From assembly GCF_052065415.1 (NCBI RefSeq), contig NZ_JBQHUB010000003.1, positions 89,107 through 153,106 of the forward strand: a stretch of DNA of 64,000 nt, in the 5' to 3' direction. Every line of letters begins with the position of its first letter. The first letter of the stretch is position 1. Made by a program: the position numbers and the translations under genes. The stretch is from Pseudoflavonifractor_A sp022772585 (GTDB lineage: Bacteria; Bacillota; Clostridia; Oscillospirales; Oscillospiraceae). Positions 25,827 through 32,235 of this stretch are shown here, in pieces. Below the pieces are notes generated by a model. It did not search any database. It was not told the DNA's origin and was given only the letters and a program-made list of their open reading frames with translations.

Positions 25827-27107
25827 CTAGAAGAGCTGGACACCGTCCACGAATTTGTGGAGGATGTCCCTGTCCTCGGACAGGTAAATGGTACGCTCCA
25901 GACGCTGCTGGAGGGGAAGGGCGCCGGCGGGATCATAGCGGCTGTCGTCGATGACCAGTACGTCGCACCGGTAGCCCGGGGCAAAGGAGCCGGCCTTGCC
26001 GAAGAAGGAGCCGCCGCCCGCCGTGCCCAGCCAGAAGGCCTCGGCGGCGGTCAGGGGCGCCAGGGAGGGGTCAAGGAGCCGCCAGCGCAGCTTGGAGACC
26101 TGGATGGCATCGGCCATGGCCCGGAAGATGGAGCAGTGGGTGCCGCCTGCCACATCGCTGCCCAGGCCCACGGGGATACCCTCCTCCAGGTAGCGCCGCA
26201 CCGGGGCCACGCCGGAGGACAGGTTGGTGTTGGAGGCCGGGCAGTGGGCCACGTATACCTGCCGCTCCCGCATGAGGGCGATCTCAGCGTCGTCGCAGTA
26301 AACGCAGTGGGCCATGATGGTAGGGCAGCCCTCCCCGCCGAAGAGGCCGAAGGAGGCATAGGCGTCGCCGTAGCCTGCGGCGGAGGGGCACAGCTCCCGC
26401 ACCCAGGCCACCTCGCTGGGGTTCTCAGACAGGTGGGACTGGACGGGGAGGCCGGTCTCCTGCTGGAGGCGGCCCAGCTCTTTCATCAAAGCGTCGCTGC
26501 AGGAGGGGATGAACCGGGGGGTGAGGATGGGGGTCACCCGGCGGAAACGGCCTTCCGCCGCTGCCAGCCACGCCCGGGTGTCCCGGACAGCGGCTTCAGC
26601 GCTCTCCTCCTGCAGGTCTGGAGAGCTGTTGCGGTCCATGTTCACCCGGCCAACCATGGCGGAAAGGCCCGCCTCCTCCAGCAGCTCCATGAGCAGCAGC
26701 GTGGCCGGGGTGTGGAGGGTGGCAAAGACGCACAGCCGGGTGTTGGGACCCCGCCGCACGTCCTCCACGAACCGGGTATAGGCGGCGCGGGCGTACTCCA
26801 GGTCCCGGTATTTGGCCTCCTCCGGGAAGGTGTGGGTATTCAGCCAGTCCAGCAGCTCCATGTCCATGCCCAGGCCCCGGAAGGTGTACTGAGGGGCATG
26901 AACATGGAGGTCGGTGAGTCCCGGCGTTACCAGCTTTCCGGTGCAGTCCAGCAGGGGGAGGCGGTCATAGCCCTGGGGAAGTTCCTCTGAAACACCGGCG
27001 CACCGCCCCTCCAGACAGAGCAGATAGCCGCCGGGGACCGTCTGCAGGGACTGGGGACTGCTGCTGTAACAGATATCCCCTTTCAGGATAAACGAGTCAG
27101 ATTTCAT
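25827..27107 (-). CDS. guaD: Guanine deaminase (amidohydrolase superfamily)
   Basis: Converts guanine to xanthine and ammonia. Motifs: VTPGLTDLHVHAPQYTFRGLGMD (HxH plus the family's substrate loop), GRVNMDRNSS, QSHLSENPSEVAW, AHCVYCDDAEI and GLGSDVAGGTH (metal Asp). The start at 27107 (MKSDSF) has AAAGGAGG 7 nt upstream, giving 426 residues. It is the first gene of the purine operon and stands about 110 bp downstream of the terminator/riboswitch leader. Some relatives deaminate other aryl amines, but the operon favours guanine. Confidence 0.9.
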   Translation of the reverse strand: MKSDSFILKGDICYSSSPQSLQTVPGGYLLCLEGRCAGVSEELPQGYDRLPLLDCTGKLVTPGLTDLHVHAPQYTFRGLGMDMELLDWLNTHTFPEEAKYRDLEYARAAYTRFVEDVRRGPNTRLCVFATLHTPATLLLMELLEEAGLSAMVGRVNMDRNSSPDLQEESAEAAVRDTRAWLAAAEGRFRRVTPILTPRFIPSCSDALMKELGRLQQETGLPVQSHLSENPSEVAWVRELCPSAAGYGDAYASFGLFGGEGCPTIMAHCVYCDDAEIALMRERQVYVAHCPASNTNLSSGVAPVRRYLEEGIPVGLGSDVAGGTHCSIFRAMADAIQVSKLRWRLLDPSLAPLTAAEAFWLGTAGGGSFFGKAGSFAPGYRCDVLVIDDSRYDPAGALPLQQRLERTIYLSEDRDILHKFVDGVQLF

Positions 27108-27217
27108 AGCATCCTCCTTTCCGTGGGGCCGGTCTCCGGGCATGAGGGGTTCCCGCCCGCCACGGCCGGCCGCTGGCTCCTGCGGGACCCGGGGGAGAGC
27201 GGGGCTCCTCCGGCGGC

Positions 27218-27299
27218 AAAGAAAAAGCTACCGTCCCAGCCGCGCAATAAATTCCCAAGCTCCGTCCCGGGAACTTATAGCGCGGCTATTTCCGGTAGC
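27218..27299 (-). terminator. Conditional terminator overlapping the purine riboswitch
   Basis: A long hairpin on the minus strand. The outer stem is GCTACCG (27299-27293) with CGGTAGC (27233-27227). After an internal loop, a 19-position inner stem (27287-27269 with 27256-27238, one mismatch and one G-U) closes a 12-nt loop. TTTTTC follows at 27226-27221. The 5' half consumes the aptamer's P3 helix and the 3' strand of P1. Terminator and aptamer therefore cannot form together. Confidence 0.75.
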
Positions 27300-27337
27300 C
27301 GGTAGAGACGCCCAACCCTATTATGGGCTTATATAAG
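27274..27337 (-). ncRNA. Purine-riboswitch-like aptamer (predicted on-switch)
   Basis: It folds as a three-way junction: P1 CTTATA/TATAAG (27337-27332 with 27279-27274), P2 GCCCA/TGGGC and P3 GGCTA/TAGCC. The conserved J2/3 GTCTCTACC differs from GTTTCTACC by one base. L3 is CCGGAAA (canonical CCGTAAA), and L2 offers GG to pair with the CC of L3. The base just before the P1 3' strand is C (27280), the position that specifies guanine-type ligands. J3/1 is one base longer than usual and P2 is short, so ligand specificity could differ. It sits in the leader of a purine catabolic operon. Confidence 0.8.
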
Positions 27338-27387
27338 CTCTGACTCATATGTACTTGTGAAAGTGAAAGCTTCCTCTTTCTGATTCT

Positions 27388-27416
27388 AGTATAATACCTA
27401 AAAAACTTTTTGTCAA
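27388..27416 (-). promoter_or_regulatory. Sigma-A promoter of the purine operon
   Basis: On the minus strand, TTGACA (27416-27411), a 17-bp spacer and TATACT (27393-27388). The predicted transcript begins about 45 nt before the riboswitch aptamer. Confidence 0.88.
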
Positions 27417-27428
27417 TCTGCTTTTTTA

Positions 27429-28376
27429 TTATTCTTTTTCACAAAAATTGCCGTTCTTTTTCTCTGTCAGGGCCAAGCGCAGCCAATCCTGGTATTCCAG
27501 CATCTCCCGGCGGTCCGGCGTGATCTGCAGCACGTAGTTCACCCGGCCCAGCAGCCGGGTCAGATAGACCTGCGGCGGGTCGGAGACGCCCCGGCGGCGG
27601 AGGTGTTCCTCCACGCCGAACCGGCGGCAGAAGTACAGCTCCTGGCGGAGGGCCCGCCGGTATTCCACAGGGACGGCAGGGGCCTGGTTGACCACGACAC
27701 CGGTGACCGTCTGCCGCCGGCCGGGATACATGAGCCTGGTCTTGCCGTCGTTGAGGAACAGGCCCAGCTCCCGCAGCCGGTCCCGGACCATACGGATGAC
27801 CTGGTCCGGGTCAAAGCGGCCGGAGAAGGCCATATCGTCGCAGTAGCGGGTGTAGACGACGCCGTGCTCCCCGCACCAGCGGCCCACGGCGCGGTCAAAA
27901 TCGTACAGGATGATGTTGGCGATGGCGGGGGAGGTGGGTGCCCCCTGGGGAAGGCCGTCCTGATAATAGCAGAGCATGGGCAGCAGGACCCGGAGGGGTT
28001 CCGCGTAAATGGAGGACGGAAAGGCCCGCTCCTTCACCGTGGAATAGAGGACACTGCTGAAGAAATCCCGGATGTCCAACCGGAGCAGCATGGGCGCGCC
28101 GGCGTGGGGCCGGGCGTTGCGCAGGGCGGAGCCACCGGGGCGGTAGGCCGTGGCGTGGCCTGACACCGGCATGTAGGCCAGCAGCTGCTGAGCAATACGG
28201 CGCTGGATCTGCCGGAGCACCGGGTCGGGAACGGACAGGTGCCGTTCCCCGCCGCCGCTCTTGGGGATGGACACGGTGCGGTAGTGGCGGCTGAGCCGGT
28301 TGCTGACGGCATAAAGCGTCCTGGCGGGGACGCCCAGGTCTTTTTCCAGGGAGGAGAGCTCCCGGTATACGATCAT
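27429..28376 (-). CDS. Retron reverse transcriptase
   Basis: Reverse transcriptase of 315 residues that makes branched msDNA from the adjacent msr-msd RNA. Retron-specific marks are present: NAxxH as NARPH (87-91), the catalytic YxDD as YCDD (178-181) with the first aspartate in RLDIRDFF (Asp101), LPQGAPTSPAIANI (142-155) and VTG (224-226), which recognises the msr. The start at 28376 follows GGAGGAG. Upstream in-frame codons run through the RNA gene and are not coding. The a2 end of the RNA lies 27 nt before the start, as in known retrons. The gene stops 13 bp from the purine operon's -35 box. There is no fused domain and no effector gene next to it. Confidence 0.93.
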   Translation of the reverse strand: MIVYRELSSLEKDLGVPARTLYAVSNRLSRHYRTVSIPKSGGGERHLSVPDPVLRQIQRRIAQQLLAYMPVSGHATAYRPGGSALRNARPHAGAPMLLRLDIRDFFSSVLYSTVKERAFPSSIYAEPLRVLLPMLCYYQDGLPQGAPTSPAIANIILYDFDRAVGRWCGEHGVVYTRYCDDMAFSGRFDPDQVIRMVRDRLRELGLFLNDGKTRLMYPGRRQTVTGVVVNQAPAVPVEYRRALRQELYFCRRFGVEEHLRRRGVSDPPQVYLTRLLGRVNYVLQITPDRREMLEYQDWLRLALTEKKNGNFCEKE

Positions 28377-28402
28377 ATTCTGCTCTCCTCCCTTCCTGCT
28401 GC

Positions 28403-28575
28403 GGAACGATACCATGTGTATGCGGAAGTGCGCCGCAGTATTTGAAGAGCACACGCAGTGTGCTGGAATACTGCAAGCAGCTTCTGCTGAGCGCAGCGAA
28501 TACGGCGGGAAAACGCGTTCCGGCGGCGACTCGCCGCCGGCGCCAACAGACGTTGGGCAAAAGCTATCGTTCCTT
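28403..28575 (-). ncRNA. Retron msr-msd RNA
   Basis: About 171 nt between perfectly complementary ends: a1 GGAACGATA (28573-28565) and a2 TATCGTTCC (28411-28403). Directly after a1 comes GC, forming the TAGC context in which retrons place the branching guanosine. Two msr stem-loops follow: CCAAC/GTTGG (28556-28543) and CCGGCGGC/GCCGCCGG (28540-28520). The msd part has a long hairpin with outer stem GCAGTATT/AATACTGC (28474-28435) and inner stem AGCACAC/GTGTGCT. The exact msr/msd boundary and the cDNA end cannot be set from sequence. Confidence 0.85.
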
Positions 28576-28581
28576 ATCTGG

Positions 28582-28610
28582 ATGATACCACGCAGGGCTG
28601 GAAAGGGCAA
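28582..28610 (-). promoter_or_regulatory. Promoter of the retron RNA/RT transcript
   Basis: On the minus strand, TTGCCC (28610-28605), a 17-bp spacer and TATCAT (28587-28582) with an extended TG. The predicted start at about 28575 coincides with the a1 end of the retron RNA. Confidence 0.7.
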
Positions 28611-28697
28611 GGGGGAGACGCTGACGATCAGAGGTTCCTTGGCCGCGTTATGATGTGCTGCCGCTGCGGATCGTTCTGTGAGCGGCCGCCTGGGCCG

Positions 28698-28745
28698 GAA
28701 AGCACATGGAGCCGGGCCCATCGGGGCCCGGCTCCATGTGCTTTC
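28698..28745 (-). terminator. Perfect 22-bp hairpin after the GLUG-protein gene
   Basis: Arms 28698-28719 and 28724-28745 are fully complementary, with a 4-nt loop. It begins 35 bp past the GLUG-protein stop and isolates that operon from the retron promoter. The T-tract is weak (CTTTCC), so it may act partly as a processing structure. Confidence 0.65.
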
Positions 28746-28779
28746 GTATGGTTTTCAGTACGCGTATATACGTTTTCTC

Positions 28780-31700
28780 TTATTTATGCGCTGCAGCGGC
28801 CCGGTGTGTTTTTTTCAATCTCCGCTTCCGAATCACGAAAAAGCAGACCATAGCCATGGCTGCGGCACAGCTTCCGATGGCCAGGACAGGCCACAGGAAG
28901 GGGGAGGAGATCCTCTGCCGCGACGCCTCAAGGGTAAAGCTGGTCCCGGCGGCTGTGAATACGCAGCAGCTCCCGTCCTGATCCCACTGAAGCGGTGTGC
29001 TGCCCTCCTCCGTCCGCAGAGAGAGGGAGAACTTCCGCCACTGCGCCGGAGGCGTGAAGCGGACGGTATGCGTCTGCGCGTCATTTGTTCCCGTCAGTGT
29101 GACGGACCACTGCTCCAACTCTTCTGTTTGAGCGACAGGTTCTGCCCGCAGAGCTGCGCGGCCGTCAAACACACCTTCCACCAGCAGGACCGCATGTGCG
29201 CTGTCGCGCATGGCGTCACTGGCCAGCGTGGTCAGACAGGGCGTATAGACCGCATTGATCACATGGTCGATGGTGATATGCGTCTCTCCGATATCCTCCC
29301 AGACACCGTAATATCCCTCTTTATCGGGAACTTCCGGGGCTTCACGGGTAGAGAGCGCATCGCCGTAGGAGAAATGGACGGTCTCCATGATCTCGTCTTC
29401 CACCATGTAGGTCAGGGTAAAACTGTGGAAAGGGGAGGGAACGTTTTCTTCCTGGATCAGGTCCGCATAGGCCACCGGCTCGGCCTGACCGGCATAGCTG
29501 ATGCCATCCACGCCGGCCAGGGGACCTTCCACAAACCGGTTTGCGGAAATAGCGCCGTTCTCCCGGTCCCATTCGCCGGCCACAGAGCCGGTATAGCCCT
29601 CGGAGTCCTCTACTGATGTCAGACTGACGCATTGGTAGATCTCACAGCCATAGCCTGCGATGCCGCCTACGTAGCTGCCGCCCGACAGGGTGGACTTGGA
29701 CCAGCAGCTCCGGATGATGGATCTGGAGGTACCGGCGATGCCGCCCACATAATCCCCATCGGTGCTTTGAATAAAGCCGTAGTTTTCGCAGCCCAGCACA
29801 TAGCCCAAGTCCATGCGGCCCACTGCGCCGCCTGCCGCATCCTTTTTGGCGGTGACCGGGCCGTGGTTGACGCACTCCTGCAGGATAGCCCGGGTCTCAT
29901 AGCGGAAGTCGAAGGATTTCTCACCTACCTCGGTGATATCGTCCTCCGGGTCAAAATCATGCTCGACAGCCATGGCGCCGGTAATGCCGCCCACGTTCAG
30001 GTCACCCTCCACAGCGCCCAGATTGGCGCAGCCCCGGGCCTTTCCCAGTGTGGTGCTGCTGATACGCTCCGCAGAGACGTCGCTCCACAGTTCACCGGAG
30101 TCAGTGTCTCTGGCGTCAGAGAAGGCGTCCAGAAGCAGATCGGCGATGAGCTGGAACTGATCTCCCAGGTCACGGATGTCGCCGGAGAGGGTATCGCCGG
30201 AGGCATCCATCTCATCCCGCAGCAGGTCCATCTGGTCGCTGATGCCGGTCACCGCGCTGTGGAGACCGTCCTCTGCCTGGTGAAAATCATCCCCCAGCTT
30301 GTCAAACTCCACCGGATCACGGCTGGAGAGGTCGTCAAACAGGCTGTGGATCTCGTCGGCGGTGTTGCCCAGCTCCCGGGTACCCTCCTCAAAGAGGTCC
30401 ATGGCGTCGGACAGCGTGGACATGGCGTCCTCCATGCCGACGGACATGTCTGCAAACTGGGAGAGAGCGTCCCGCAGTTTCTCCATGGAGCTGTCCATGG
30501 TGTCGCAGAAGCTGGAAAACTCCCCCAGTGCCTGGACGGTACGCCGGATGCTCTGCTGTACCGCGCCCCAGTCCAGGCTGACGCTGTCCAGCGCGGCGGC
30601 GATACTCTCGACCAGCGTGGCTGCCGTGGCGGCGGCGGCGTCAAAACTGTCCCTGAGCAGGTAGAGGCAGGCGGTCAGATAGCCGGGGAGCTCACTGGGG
30701 TCCCATTCCCCCTCCTCCAGAAGGCGGCATAATTCCTCCACGGCCTCACTGCAGTCATCCAGGGCGGCAGAGAGGTCCTGTGCCCCTCCTTTGAGTATCT
30801 GCAGGGCCCGCTCGGCCGCTTCCTGATCCTCCACGACCAGGGCGTTGGACAGGCCCCTGGCGGCCTGCCGGATGTCTTCAAAAGCGCTGCGGGCCTGCCG
30901 GAGTCCGCTGCGAAAGCGGTCTGTGGCCTCGGACAGGGTGTCCAGCCCGTCCGCTCCGCGCCCCATGGCTGCGGACATCTGGTCCAGGCTGTCCTCCAGC
31001 ACGTCCATCCCGTCAGCCATGGTGTCCAGGATATCTTCGGCGTTGGAGGTGATCTCCCCCAGCTGGTCCAGGGTATCCGCCAATGTGTTGGAGGCGTCGT
31101 TGACAGTGTCGATGCTGCTGTCGGCCCAGGTGCTCATGATATCAGCCAGGTCGGAGGCGCTGTCTGTGGCGGACCGGGTGTAGTCGGAGAGCCGGTCCAG
31201 CCGGTCTGAAAGGGTGTTCTTACTGCCTTCCGTGTGGTCGAGGGCGTCATCCACCATGCTGCTGAGGCGGTCCAGCTCATCCTTCAGTTCATCAATGGTA
31301 TCCGGGCTGAAAATGAGCCGGATATCGGGGGCGATCTGCCCGGCGATCCCCCCTACGTCCTTGCGTCCCTTCACGATCCCGGTATTCACACAGTTTTCCA
31401 GGTATCCGGAAGAACGGCCCGCCACACCGCCTACATTGTAGCCCACATGGGGATAGCCGATAGTGCCTGTGTTCCGGCAGCTGCGCACCACGCCGTTGGA
31501 AAAGCCCGCGATCCCGCCAGTGTCCGTGGTGGTGTCCAGGACCTCCTCACGGTTCAGGCTGCTGAAACCGTCCTCCAGGCTCTGTTCTTTTTCCTGGTGT
31601 ACGGTATTGACCGCGCTTTTGTTGGTACAGCCGGTGATGGTGCCGGCGTTATGCCCGGCGATGCCGCCGGTGCCTGTCCCGCCGGTGACGGAGCCCTCTG

Positions 31701-32235
31701 CCGTACAGCGGTAAATGGAGCCCGCGGCCTCATTGATGCCGGCGATCCCGCCCACCTGGCGCTTGCCTTCCACGGTACCCTGAAAGGAGCAGTCCAGAAG
31801 CGTCCCCTTGTTGCTCCCTGCAATGCCGCCCACGCAGGTCTGCTCTCCCACTGCGGACACAGTACCGGCCACATGGAGGTCACGGACCACCGCGCCCTCC
31901 TGAATATAGCGGAACAGTCCCTGGTAAGAGGCTCCCGACTGCAGGGACAGACCGGAAATGGTGTGGCCGTTGCCCTCAAAGGTGCCGCCGAAGGTGGGAA
32001 TGGGGGAAAGATCTGTACCACTCAGGTCAATGTCCGCCTCCAGCGTCACGGTCTTTCCCCGTGACCAGGTGTCCAGTGTACAGTTTTGGGCGAGGCGGAT
32101 CAGATCCTCTGCGCTTCGGATGGAAATGACCGGACTTTCCGCGGCCAGCGCGGCATACGGCAGGACCAGGGACAAGATCAGCAGGAAGGCGAGGGCTGCG
32201 GACAACAGCCGGATACTGCGTTTATGCGTTTTCAT
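28780..32235 (-). CDS. Membrane-anchored GLUG-repeat surface protein with long helical region
   Basis: Predicted exported protein of 1,151 residues. It has a signal peptide (1-32, RLLSAALAFLLILSLVLPYAALAAE). Repeated GLUG-type segments follow (GGIAGSNKG, GGIAGINEA, GGIAGHNAG, GGIAGFSNG, GGVAGRSSG, about 130-310, and again about 745-900). Between the two sets is a roughly 430-residue acidic helical stretch (about 310-740), likely coiled coil. The C-terminus has one membrane segment (FLWPVLAIGSCAAAMAMVCFFVI) and a basic tail. Its start overlaps the MMPL transporter stop by 4 bp, so the two are coupled. It may be a partner or periplasm-facing adaptor of that transporter. No enzymatic motif is seen. 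Confidence 0.8.
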   Translation of the reverse strand: MKTHKRSIRLLSAALAFLLILSLVLPYAALAAESPVISIRSAEDLIRLAQNCTLDTWSRGKTVTLEADIDLSGTDLSPIPTFGGTFEGNGHTISGLSLQSGASYQGLFRYIQEGAVVRDLHVAGTVSAVGEQTCVGGIAGSNKGTLLDCSFQGTVEGKRQVGGIAGINEAAGSIYRCTAEGSVTGGTGTGGIAGHNAGTITGCTNKSAVNTVHQEKEQSLEDGFSSLNREEVLDTTTDTGGIAGFSNGVVRSCRNTGTIGYPHVGYNVGGVAGRSSGYLENCVNTGIVKGRKDVGGIAGQIAPDIRLIFSPDTIDELKDELDRLSSMVDDALDHTEGSKNTLSDRLDRLSDYTRSATDSASDLADIMSTWADSSIDTVNDASNTLADTLDQLGEITSNAEDILDTMADGMDVLEDSLDQMSAAMGRGADGLDTLSEATDRFRSGLRQARSAFEDIRQAARGLSNALVVEDQEAAERALQILKGGAQDLSAALDDCSEAVEELCRLLEEGEWDPSELPGYLTACLYLLRDSFDAAAATAATLVESIAAALDSVSLDWGAVQQSIRRTVQALGEFSSFCDTMDSSMEKLRDALSQFADMSVGMEDAMSTLSDAMDLFEEGTRELGNTADEIHSLFDDLSSRDPVEFDKLGDDFHQAEDGLHSAVTGISDQMDLLRDEMDASGDTLSGDIRDLGDQFQLIADLLLDAFSDARDTDSGELWSDVSAERISSTTLGKARGCANLGAVEGDLNVGGITGAMAVEHDFDPEDDITEVGEKSFDFRYETRAILQECVNHGPVTAKKDAAGGAVGRMDLGYVLGCENYGFIQSTDGDYVGGIAGTSRSIIRSCWSKSTLSGGSYVGGIAGYGCEIYQCVSLTSVEDSEGYTGSVAGEWDRENGAISANRFVEGPLAGVDGISYAGQAEPVAYADLIQEENVPSPFHSFTLTYMVEDEIMETVHFSYGDALSTREAPEVPDKEGYYGVWEDIGETHITIDHVINAVYTPCLTTLASDAMRDSAHAVLLVEGVFDGRAALRAEPVAQTEELEQWSVTLTGTNDAQTHTVRFTPPAQWRKFSLSLRTEEGSTPLQWDQDGSCCVFTAAGTSFTLEASRQRISSPFLWPVLAIGSCAAAMAMVCFFVIRKRRLKKTHRAAAAHK

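Noticed and set aside
27429..28376. Group II intron-encoded reverse transcriptase
   Set aside because: There is no maturase or endonuclease domain and no intron domain V structure. NARPH, VTG and the adjacent msr-msd RNA fit a retron instead.
28376..28721. Longer RT with a 115-residue N-terminal extension
   Set aside because: The extension is read through the retron RNA and promoter, while a strong GGAGGAG-linked ATG lies at 28376.
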